Source: CADEED01 sp043747835 (GTDB lineage: Bacteria; Pseudomonadota; Gammaproteobacteria; Steroidobacterales; Steroidobacteraceae). From it: a DNA stretch of 64,000 bases. The stretch lies in assembly GCA_043747835.1 (NCBI GenBank), contig JAYTOK010000053.1, forward strand, positions 58,357 through 122,356. Direction: 5' to 3'. A program made the translations under genes and the position numbers. Position 1 is the stretch's first letter. Each line of letters begins with the position of its first letter. Shown here in pieces: positions 7,103-14,609 of this stretch. The notes under the pieces were generated by a model. It was not told the origin of the DNA and ran no database searches. It saw nothing but the letters and a program-made list of their open reading frames with translations.

Positions 7103-9214
7103 TCACTGCACGGCCGCCCCGTCGTAATTCGCGGTCTGGATGGACGACATGAGCTGCTTCCAGCTCACGCGGCCCTGGTTGCCCACGATGTCGATGCGCG
7201 GGATGCCCGCGCCCTTCACGATGTAGTACCCGTTGGGTGCCGCTTCGACGCCCGACATCGCGCAGACGTCCCCGCGCAATCGACAGGTGATGCCGAGCTT
7301 GTCGTAGTTGTACTCGTCGAAGAACTTGAGCACGCCGGATTGCAGCGCCTGCACGACGCCGCCACCGCCGCCGCCGACGTTCGACAGACTGCTGACCGCT
7401 TTCGCGCTGATGCGGTGCCGCGACGTGTCGCCCGCAGGCGTGGCGAGACGCGCGTCGAACGCCACGGGCGACCACGCGAACAGCTCGAGCCCCAGGATGT
7501 CGGCTTCGAGCTTGCCCGTGATGCTGCCGACCTCGAAAGTCTGCGTGACGAGACCGAGATCCAGATCGCGCGCGCGCACGTCCGCGAAAAACTGCGGGAA
7601 GTTGCCGAGCGGATCCTGCAGGCGGATGTTGCTGCCGGTGACGCGGCCGCCGAAGACGTTCGACTCCAAGTTGCCGTCGAAGGTGAGCACGTTGTCCTTC
7701 AGCCGCACGCCGGGGATCTGCGCGGCCAGCGTGCCCGAGAACTCGGGCCAGCCGAATGCCTTCGCGAGCTGGCTCATGCTGATGGGCTCGATCGCTCCCT
7801 TGAACGCGACTTCCATGTCCGGCGCGCCGAGGTTGCCCATCACGAAATGGTCGATCGCCAATGCGCCGTCGAAGATGGGTAGTTTGGTCGGGCGCGTCAG
7901 CGCGAAGTTCAGTCCCAGGGAGACGAAATCGATCGTCGCCGCGCCGCCCGAGAGGCCATACGCACCGCCCTCTGACCAGGAGAGCGTCGACGCGCGCGCG
8001 TCGCCGCCGCCCGCGGGCGCCCAGAAAATCTCGCCATTCGTCTTCGTGAGCGTCAACTGCCCTTTGCGATCGCGCAGGTTGAGATCGCGTGGTGTGAGAT
8101 GCAGCGAGCTCACGCCGCTGTCGACCAGTGCCACCTCGCCGGTGAGCGAGCCCGACGTCTCGAGATCGCCCAGGATGCTCGAGGCCAGCACGTTCGCCAT
8201 GTACGTGCCGTACGCTGCCGGGAACTGCAGCTTCTCGATCGTGACGTCGCCCGTGAATGCCGGCACGTCGGGCTTCAGGTCCACGACGCCCGCGGCGCGC
8301 ATGTCCGCGAGGTCGCGCTGCGTGAGATGCAGCGATGCGATGCTAAGCGTGTCGCCCGCCATCGATCCCTTCAGGGACAGCGCGAGCGGGTTCTTCGTGA
8401 AATCGAAGTAGACGATGCTCAGAAAAGTTTCGCCGCGAGTCCCCGCGATGTCGATCTCGAGATCCGTGCTCGCGCCGCGCGGCTTCGCGCGCAGGCGCGC
8501 GGTGACGTCTATCTTCTCGCCGACCAGATCGCCGGCCTCGTTGGTGAAGGCGACGTCGTTGAACTTGATGGTGCCATCCGCCTCGATCCCCTTGCCGGCA
8601 TCGGCAATCGTGCCTTCGATGACTGCTTTGCCATCGGTGGTGAATTCCGCCGGCAACTTGAACCACGGCTCCGCGAACTTGCGCAACGCGGTGAGTGTCG
8701 CGGTGCCGGTACGTGCCTGCGCGCGCCAGCCCGCATCGTCCAGTCGCGCGTCGATGTCGGCGGTGGTGCCCGCGACCGCAAGTCCGTTGCCCTCGAACGT
8801 CGTGACGCCGCTGTCCGTGTTCAACGCGACTTTTACGTTCATGTCGATCGCGCCCAGCGGCCCGCCGAGTCCGGTGAGCTTGCCCGCAGCGCAGCCGAAG
8901 GTGGGCTCGGCGATCACCGGCGCGGTGCACACGAGAGAGAACGATGTGATCGCGCCGGCGGGGTCGGGGAGCGCCACTCGCCGCGCATTCAGCGTGAGCC
9001 GTGTTTGTTTGTCGGACAGCACGTCGAGACGGACGACCGCGCCTTCGGCGGGTATGCCGGCGACCACGATCTCGCGGACTTCGAGCACGATTGCATCGAG
9101 CGCGTGCGCGGTGGGAACGACGCCGCAAACGAGCAGCAAAACGCCTGGCAACGTCCAGCGCCGGTGGCTAGAGTGCCGAATCGTGGAATCCTTGAGAGCC
9201 AAGCTCGACGTCAT
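7103..9214 (-). CDS. ydbH: YdbH-like intermembrane (AsmA-like) protein
   Basis: About 703 residues from the ATG at 9214, giving a signal peptide or anchor (WTLPGVLLLVCGVVPTAHA) and a long, beta-rich periplasmic body. The C-terminus carries the YdbH hallmark around YDKLGITCRLRGDVCAMSG, with paired cysteines, followed by GYYIVKGAGIPRIDIVGNQ. E. coli YdbH is shorter than TamB but belongs to the same AsmA-like bridge group thought to move phospholipids across the periplasm. The next gene on this strand encodes the YdbL partner. The start overlaps the divergent lipoprotein gene by about 30 bp, so either this start or the other is slightly too long. Confidence 0.8.
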   Translation of the reverse strand: MTSSLALKDSTIRHSSHRRWTLPGVLLLVCGVVPTAHALDAIVLEVREIVVAGIPAEGAVVRLDVLSDKQTRLTLNARRVALPDPAGAITSFSLVCTAPVIAEPTFGCAAGKLTGLGGPLGAIDMNVKVALNTDSGVTTFEGNGLAVAGTTADIDARLDDAGWRAQARTGTATLTALRKFAEPWFKLPAEFTTDGKAVIEGTIADAGKGIEADGTIKFNDVAFTNEAGDLVGEKIDVTARLRAKPRGASTDLEIDIAGTRGETFLSIVYFDFTKNPLALSLKGSMAGDTLSIASLHLTQRDLADMRAAGVVDLKPDVPAFTGDVTIEKLQFPAAYGTYMANVLASSILGDLETSGSLTGEVALVDSGVSSLHLTPRDLNLRDRKGQLTLTKTNGEIFWAPAGGGDARASTLSWSEGGAYGLSGGAATIDFVSLGLNFALTRPTKLPIFDGALAIDHFVMGNLGAPDMEVAFKGAIEPISMSQLAKAFGWPEFSGTLAAQIPGVRLKDNVLTFDGNLESNVFGGRVTGSNIRLQDPLGNFPQFFADVRARDLDLGLVTQTFEVGSITGKLEADILGLELFAWSPVAFDARLATPAGDTSRHRISAKAVSSLSNVGGGGGGVVQALQSGVLKFFDEYNYDKLGITCRLRGDVCAMSGVEAAPNGYYIVKGAGIPRIDIVGNQGRVSWKQLMSSIQTANYDGAAVQ

Positions 9215-10091
9215 CGCGGACGATTGTAGCCGCCGCCGCGCGATCCGCATCGGACGATGGCTGATCGCGGGTGTGCTGGTGGCCACGCTCGCCGCTTGTG
9301 GCACGCAATTCGTATACAACCGTCTCGACTGGCTCACCCATTTCTACCTGTCGAGCCAGGTCTCCCTCGACGGACCGCAGTCGAGCGAGTTGCGCATGAA
9401 CCTGCGCGATTTCTTCGTCTGGCACCGGCGCACCGAGTTGCCGCGGTATGCAGGTTTCCTCGAGCGTTTCGCGGGCGCCGCGGGGCGGCCACTCACCCGC
9501 GAGCAGATTGCGAACGGCAGCGGCGAGATCGAAAGCTTCGTGCGCACGTCGGTCTCGCGCGGCGCACCCGACGCCGCGCGGTGGCTGAACGGGCTGCGGG
9601 CGCAACAGGTCGACGAACTGTTCGTGAGCTTCGAGAAGAAGGAACAGGAATCCCGCGACGAGCATTGCGGCGTCGATCCCGCGAAGCGCCGCGAGAGGAG
9701 CGTCGAACGTTTCATCGACAACGTCGAGGACTGGACCGGCCGCCTGCGCCGCGCGCAACGCGAGCTCATCGCGACGCGGCTCGCCCGAACTACCGGCGAT
9801 CCCTGCCTCGACGTCTCCGCGCAGGAACGTTCGCGCGTCGAGTTTCGCGCGCTCGTGGATCGTCACCGCGGCCAACCCGATTTCGCCGACCGTATCGCGA
9901 CGTTCATGACACGGCCCGAGGATCGGTGGGAGCCCGAATACCGCGAGGCCTATGCAGCCAACCGCGCGATCATCCTCGAGCTCATGGCCGACCTCGATCA
10001 GACGATGAGCCCCGAGCAACGCCGCCGCTCCATCTCCCGATTACGCGATTTCGCGCATGAGCTGCGCGCCTTGGCCGAGGCACCGTCCTGA
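9183..10091 (+). CDS. DUF6279-type lipoprotein
   Basis: 302 residues if the GTG at 9183 is used; a TTG at 9192 is an alternative and no good ribosome site separates them. A long basic n-region leads to a hydrophobic stretch ending in the lipobox LAAC. The mature part starts with GTQFVYNRLDWLTHFYLSSQVSL and contains HRRTELPRYAGFLERFAG, the pattern of the DUF6279 lipoproteins, which have a YNxxDWL motif and a WHRxELPRY motif. These are helical outer-envelope proteins of unknown role. It is transcribed divergently from the YdbH-like gene, with overlapping 5' ends. Confidence 0.75.
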   Translation: MESLRAKLDVIADDCSRRRAIRIGRWLIAGVLVATLAACGTQFVYNRLDWLTHFYLSSQVSLDGPQSSELRMNLRDFFVWHRRTELPRYAGFLERFAGAAGRPLTREQIANGSGEIESFVRTSVSRGAPDAARWLNGLRAQQVDELFVSFEKKEQESRDEHCGVDPAKRRERSVERFIDNVEDWTGRLRRAQRELIATRLARTTGDPCLDVSAQERSRVEFRALVDRHRGQPDFADRIATFMTRPEDRWEPEYREAYAANRAIILELMADLDQTMSPEQRRRSISRLRDFAHELRALAEAPS

Positions 10092-10175
10092 TTTAACGAT
10101 TTCAGGGGGTTGGAAATAATTCCTTCACACACCTGTCACGCGAGAGACTTGCTCGTCCTCTAACTTCTCTCACCC

Positions 10176-10721
10176 ATGGGTAGCCACAGCTCATCGATGG
10201 GTTCGCTCCTGGCGAGGTTCGACCTCGCCGAATACCGGCTCTGCCGCCGGCTCAACCGCGGCGTCGACCACACGGTCGTTCGCGTGTTCTTCAAGACCGC
10301 GAGCCGTCTCGGCGATGGCGCCATCTGGTACGCGCTCATGCTCGCGCTGCCATTCCTCTATCCCGAACTCGGCCTCGAGGTTGCGCTCGTGATGCTCGCG
10401 ACCAGCGCGGCTGGCCTCGCTGTCTACAAATTCCTCAAGCGCACCTTCGTACGCGAGCGGCCGTTCATCCGCCACGCGGGGATTTCGCTCGCGGGCGCAC
10501 CGCTCGATCGCTACAGCTTTCCGTCCGGCCACACGCTGCACGCGGCCGCCTTCACCTGGCAGGCCGTCGCGGCGTTTCCGGAGACTGCCTTCGTGCTCGT
10601 GCCGCTGGCGCTCGCGATCGCCGCGTCGCGTGTCGTGCTCGGTCTCCACTACCCCACCGACGTGCTCGTCGGGGCGTTGTTAGGCATCGCCTCCGGCGTC
10701 GTCGGCGCGGCGCTGGTCTGA
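10176..10721 (+). CDS. PAP2-family membrane phosphatase
   Basis: 181 residues with about five membrane segments. All three parts of the PAP2 catalytic signature are present: KRTFVRERP, PSGHTLHAA and SRVVLGLHYPTDVLVG. Such enzymes dephosphorylate lipid phosphates (phosphatidate, undecaprenyl pyrophosphate) or lipid A. An in-frame ATG at 10197 could be the real start. The next gene is a GT4 glycosyltransferase 11 bp downstream, so the pair may make a glycolipid: the phosphatase yields diacylglycerol or a free carrier and the transferase adds the sugar. That pathway is inference. Confidence 0.88.
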   Translation: MGSHSSSMGSLLARFDLAEYRLCRRLNRGVDHTVVRVFFKTASRLGDGAIWYALMLALPFLYPELGLEVALVMLATSAAGLAVYKFLKRTFVRERPFIRHAGISLAGAPLDRYSFPSGHTLHAAAFTWQAVAAFPETAFVLVPLALAIAASRVVLGLHYPTDVLVGALLGIASGVVGAALV

Positions 10722-10732
10722 GCACCCGCCGC

Positions 10733-11920
10733 ATGCGGGTCCTCTTCGTCTCCGACGTCTATTTTCCGCGCGTCAACGGCGTCTCCACGTCGATCCGCAC
10801 GTTTCGCGGCGATCTCGCTTCGATGGGCGTCGAGACGCTGCTCGTGGCGCCGTCGTATCCCGGCGCTCCGCCCGACGAGGATCCGAGCGTCTTGCGCGTG
10901 CCTTCATCCGGCGTGCCGCTCGATCCCGAGGATCGAAGGTTCCACTTCGGACCGCTGAAACGCGTTCTCGATGCCACGCTGGCCGCGCGCGTCGATCTCG
11001 TGCACATCCACACCCCCTTCATCGCGCACTACGCGGGCGTGCGGTTCGCGCAGGAGCATGGGCTGCCCGTGGTCGCGACCTATCACACGTTCTTCGAGGA
11101 CTACCTGCACCACTACGTGCCCATCCTCCCGCGTGGAATCGGTCGCTGGCTCGCGCGCCGCTTCACGCTCTCGCAGTGTGACGACGTCGCGGCGCTGATC
11201 TCACCCAGCGCGCCGATGCGCGATGCCTTGCTTGCCTATGGCGTGGACACGCCGATCGAAGTTCTGCCCACCGGGTTACCGGCGATGAGTTATGTCCGCG
11301 GCGACGGTTCGCGCTTCCGCCAGAAATTCCAGTTGCCGGGAAAACAGCCGTTGCTCCTGTACGTAGGCCGCGTGGCATATGAGAAGAACATCGACTTCCT
11401 GCTGCGCATGTTCGTGCGCGTGCGGGCGCAGCGGCCCGACGCGGCGTTGGTCATCGCGGGGGAGGGGCCGGCACTCCCACACCTCATGAAGCTGTCGCGC
11501 ACGCTCGGAATCGCGGACGCCGTGCGCTTCATCGGCTACCTCGACCGCCAGACCGATCTGCCGGATTGCTATGCGGCGGGAGATGCCTTCGTCTTCGCAT
11601 CCCGCACGGAAACGCAGGGACTGGTCCTGCTCGAGGCGATGGCGCAGGGCACGCCCGTGGTGTCGACCGCGGAGCTCGGCACCCGATCCATCCTCACGCC
11701 CGGATGTGGTGCATTCGTCGTCGCGGAAGACGAAGCAGCGTTTGCCGCCGCCGCGATCGAAGCGCTCTCGCTGGCGCCGGACGATGTCCGTCGCGCGCAG
11801 TTGCTCGTCCACGCGGAATCCTGGGCCTCGCAGGCGATGGCGCGCCGGCTGATTTCGTTCTACGAGAAAGTGAAGGCGGGTTACGCGCCCGCGGTAGCGG
11901 CCTCCGTGGCCCCCGCCTGA
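10733..11920 (+). CDS. GT4-family glycosyltransferase
   Basis: 395 residues with the GT-B double Rossmann layout. The N-terminal half begins MRVLFVSDVYFPRVNGVSTS, a characteristic opening of GT4 enzymes that act on lipid acceptors (PimB/MgtA-like). The C-terminal half carries the donor-binding part: LLYVGRVAYEKNIDFLL, and the E-x7-E motif in SRTETQGLVLLEAMAQGTPVVST. It probably transfers a hexose from a nucleotide sugar to a membrane lipid at the cytoplasmic face. It follows a PAP2 phosphatase closely, which fits glycolipid synthesis. The sugar and the acceptor cannot be read from sequence. Confidence 0.85.
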   Translation: MRVLFVSDVYFPRVNGVSTSIRTFRGDLASMGVETLLVAPSYPGAPPDEDPSVLRVPSSGVPLDPEDRRFHFGPLKRVLDATLAARVDLVHIHTPFIAHYAGVRFAQEHGLPVVATYHTFFEDYLHHYVPILPRGIGRWLARRFTLSQCDDVAALISPSAPMRDALLAYGVDTPIEVLPTGLPAMSYVRGDGSRFRQKFQLPGKQPLLLYVGRVAYEKNIDFLLRMFVRVRAQRPDAALVIAGEGPALPHLMKLSRTLGIADAVRFIGYLDRQTDLPDCYAAGDAFVFASRTETQGLVLLEAMAQGTPVVSTAELGTRSILTPGCGAFVVAEDEAAFAAAAIEALSLAPDDVRRAQLLVHAESWASQAMARRLISFYEKVKAGYAPAVAASVAPA

Positions 11921-11922
11921 AT

Positions 11923-11954
11923 AAAAACGGCGCGGTGAATCACACCGCGCCGTT
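11923..11954 (-). terminator. Hairpin with U-tract on the minus strand
   Basis: A perfect 12-bp stem (AACGGCGCGGTG and its complement, loop AATCA) begins 5 nt after the glycosyltransferase stop. The A-run lies on its left side, so it is an intrinsic terminator for minus-strand transcription; on the plus strand it is only a 3' hairpin. No convincing minus-strand gene enters it. Confidence 0.6.
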
Positions 11955-12291
11955 GGTGGGGTGGCTCGCGCCAAGACCCCAGATTGTCAGCTGTAAGAAG
12001 CTGTCGACTTCGGCCCGCACGACTCGCTTACCTTCATCGACGCGGGAAACATCGACGAGCCGAGTATGCGTCGCGAGTTTTGCGGCTGTGGATCGGTGCA
12101 TCTCGCAAGTTGCGCCAACCGTGCGCTGGATCACACGGAATTTCGCCGCACATCGATGCCGGAAGTTCTTCGAACTCCGTTTCGCACGAAGCTCTGCCGA
12201 AGATTGTCTCCATCACCCAACAAGAACGCGCGCAACTCGCGAAACTTGCCGCTACACTTTCCATAAATCCGGTGTGAGTGAGGCGTTGCTG
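11955..12291. other. Intergenic stretch with no recognised gene
   Basis: About 340 bp between the hairpin and the receiver-domain gene. A 64-codon minus-strand frame (11940-12134) ends in the hairpin loop but has no ribosome site and no recognisable features. The plus strand presumably holds the promoter and leader of the receiver-domain gene; no clear -35/-10 pair was seen. Confidence 0.5.
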
Positions 12292-13518
12292 ATGTCATCC
12301 AAACGAGCTCTGGTCGTGGACGATTCGAAATCCGCGCGCGCCTTCCTGTCGCGCATTCTCGAACGTCACGAAATCGCGGTGGATGCCGCCGACTCGGCCG
12401 AAGCCGCCATCGAATACCTGACTCGCAACAAGCCCGACGTGATCTTCATGGATCACATGATGCCGGGCATGGACGGCTTCCAGGCCGTGCAGTCGATCAA
12501 GAACAACCCGCGCACCGCCGCCATCCCCATCCTCATGTACACCTCGCAGGAAGGCGACCTCTACCTGGGACAGGCGCGCGCCCTGGGCGCCGAAGGCGTG
12601 CTGCCCAAGCAGATCAAACAGGCTGACGTGACGAAAATGCTGTTCCAGTTGCGTCTGGTCAGCGATCGACGCGGAGAGCTGGAGAAATCGGCCTTCACGC
12701 GGCTGGGTGCGAATTCCGACCTGCTGTCCGCGAACGAGGCCGCCATGGAGGCGGCCATCGTCGTACCGCTGCAGCCCGCCGATGCGCCTGCAACGCCTGT
12801 TGCGCCGGAAGTTGCCGGGCGCGCAAGCGACGAAGTCGCGAACCTGCTGCCGCAACTGTCGCTCGAGATTCGCGCGGCGCTCGACACCTCTTTGCGCAAG
12901 GAGCTGATCGACCTGCGCGGCTTCCTCGGCACGACACTCGATGCACATGCCGAGCGCCTGCAAGGCGATCTCGCGACATTGCTGCCGCCGTCGCGCGCGC
13001 CCGATGTCGACATGCCGACGATGATCGGCGAGCGTCGCGCGTGGGGAGCGATCGTCGGCTGGTCGTTCGCGCTGCTCGCCGCCGGTTGCGCGGCCTTCAC
13101 GACCTGGCTCTGGTGGAATCAGGGCGGCGAAATCGCCGCGCTGCGCACGGATCTCGCCGCGGCTTATGCCGAGGCGGAAACGCTGCGCGCGCGACCACCA
13201 GTAGTTAGCGTGCCGGCACCGGTCGAAGCCCCGGGTGCGGTGTCGCCGGACGCGTTGGTTCCGGAAGGCGCGCTGGCCGAAGGGGTCGCTGCATCGGCGG
13301 CGCCCGCGGATCCCGCGTCGCTCGCGGATCCCGCGGCCGCGACGTTTGCCGTTGCACCTCCGAACTCCAGGACGACACCTGCCGCTGCCGGGTCCCAGAC
13401 GCCTGCGGTTTCGCCCGCGCCGGCCCCCGCCGCGACCGCGGCGCCGGTGACAGTGGCGCCAGCAAACACGCCGCCGGCGACCCCGGCCGCATCGGCGCAT
13501 CCCGCGCAGGCGCAGTGA
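12292..13518 (+). CDS. Membrane-anchored response-regulator receiver protein
   Basis: 408 residues. Residues 1-125 form a full CheY-like receiver domain: acidic pair D10/D11, phospho-acceptor D54 in VIFMDHMMPG, T84 in MYTSQEG and K106 in VLPKQ. A linker follows with a helical stretch (about 180-235), then one membrane segment (about 252-274, WGAIVGWSFALLAAGCAAFTTW), a short coiled coil (EIAALRTDLAAAYAEAETLRA), and an alanine/proline-rich tail of about 100 residues. There is no DNA-binding or enzymatic output domain. Tethering a receiver to the membrane this way is unusual; it could recruit partners to the inner membrane on phosphorylation. No kinase gene is adjacent. The GTG of the next gene overlaps the stop. 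Confidence 0.85.
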   Translation: MSSKRALVVDDSKSARAFLSRILERHEIAVDAADSAEAAIEYLTRNKPDVIFMDHMMPGMDGFQAVQSIKNNPRTAAIPILMYTSQEGDLYLGQARALGAEGVLPKQIKQADVTKMLFQLRLVSDRRGELEKSAFTRLGANSDLLSANEAAMEAAIVVPLQPADAPATPVAPEVAGRASDEVANLLPQLSLEIRAALDTSLRKELIDLRGFLGTTLDAHAERLQGDLATLLPPSRAPDVDMPTMIGERRAWGAIVGWSFALLAAGCAAFTTWLWWNQGGEIAALRTDLAAAYAEAETLRARPPVVSVPAPVEAPGAVSPDALVPEGALAEGVAASAAPADPASLADPAAATFAVAPPNSRTTPAAAGSQTPAVSPAPAPAATAAPVTVAPANTPPATPAASAHPAQAQ

Positions 13519-14525
13519 CCGGGACGTTCGTCGGCACGTTTCGACCGCGCCGCTGGCTGCGCAGCCGGCATCTTCAGACGATCCTGCCCAACTGGCCGGC
13601 GCGCCGCGCGCGCGTCGAGCGGCGCGCCGTTCCGATGGTCTCGGCGAGCCTCGAAATGCTGCTCGACTGCGGCGATGGCGTGACGCTGCAGGCTTTCCAC
13701 TCGAGCCAGACGAAGCTTGGACGCGAGCCTGGCAAACGCGTGGCCGTGCTGCTGCACGGCTGGGAAGGCAGCGCCGACTCCACCTATCTTCTGTCGCTCG
13801 CGCAGACTTTTTTCGACCAGGGTCTCGAGGTCGTGCGCCTGAATCTGCGGGATCACGGCGCCACGCACCACCTGAATCGCGACCTGTTCCATTCCTGCCG
13901 GCTTCCCGAAGTCGTCGGCGCGGTGCAGGCGATCGCGCGCCGCTTTCCGGATTCGCCCCTCGTGCTCGCGGGGTACTCGCTGGGCGGAAATTTCATGCTG
14001 CGCGTCGCGTCCCACGCGGAGGCGAAGCATTTATCGATCGAACGCGTGATCGCGATCTCGCCGTTGCTCGACCCCGCGGTCACGATGCTCACGCTCGAAC
14101 GCGGCTTTCCCGTCTACCACGCCTATTTCGTGCGCAAATGGAGCCGATCGCTCGGCATCAAACAAGCCGCATGGCCCGGGCACTACGACTTCGACGATCT
14201 CGTTCGCACGAAGAGCCTGCGCCAGATGACGAACGATCTCGTGCTCGCGCACACTGACTACCCGAACATCGATGCCTACCTCGCGGGCTACGCGATCACG
14301 GGCGACCGTCTGACAACCCTCTCGGCGCCCGCCACTGTGCTCACCGCCCTCGACGATCCGATCATCGAGCATGCGGACCTGACTCGGCTCGCCCGCTCGC
14401 CCCGCCTCGACATCCTGACGACGGCGCACGGCGGACACTGCGGCTTCATCGAGAGTCTGGGCGGCAACGACACCTGGGTGGACTCCCAGGTCGTGGGTTT
14501 GTTGTCGCGTAACCCGGACAGCTAG
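13515..14525 (+). CDS. YheT-family alpha/beta hydrolase
   Basis: 336 residues from a GTG that overlaps the preceding stop (GTGA). The N-terminus FRPRRWLRSRHLQTILPNW is diagnostic for the YheT/ABHD1-3 group. Nucleophile elbow GYSLGGNF, acidic residue in LTALDDPII and final His in TTAHGGHCGF form the triad. HGWEGSADSTY supplies the oxyanion hole. Family members hydrolyse short esters or lipids; the natural substrate of the bacterial branch is not settled. It is probably co-transcribed with the receiver protein, with no obvious functional link. Confidence 0.9.
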   Translation: MTGTFVGTFRPRRWLRSRHLQTILPNWPARRARVERRAVPMVSASLEMLLDCGDGVTLQAFHSSQTKLGREPGKRVAVLLHGWEGSADSTYLLSLAQTFFDQGLEVVRLNLRDHGATHHLNRDLFHSCRLPEVVGAVQAIARRFPDSPLVLAGYSLGGNFMLRVASHAEAKHLSIERVIAISPLLDPAVTMLTLERGFPVYHAYFVRKWSRSLGIKQAAWPGHYDFDDLVRTKSLRQMTNDLVLAHTDYPNIDAYLAGYAITGDRLTTLSAPATVLTALDDPIIEHADLTRLARSPRLDILTTAHGGHCGFIESLGGNDTWVDSQVVGLLSRNPDS

Positions 14526-14563
14526 GCACCCACGAGCGACTGTGCTGAGCTGCTAACAACCCC

Positions 14564-14580
14564 GAAGACGGCCCGTCTTC
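14564..14580 (+). terminator. Short perfect hairpin after hydrolase gene
   Basis: GAAGACGG and its complement flank a single C, with CCCC and GGGG further out. No T-run follows, so terminator function is uncertain; it may instead sit in the leader of the next gene. Confidence 0.35.
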
Positions 14581-14609
14581 AAGAGGGGAATGGCTCGGAG
14601 GTTTCTCGT

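Noticed and set aside
11940..12134. 64-codon minus-strand frame ending in a terminator-like hairpin
   Set aside because: No ribosome-binding site, no recognisable motif, and the stop codon lies inside the hairpin loop; chance open frame in GC-rich DNA is more likely.
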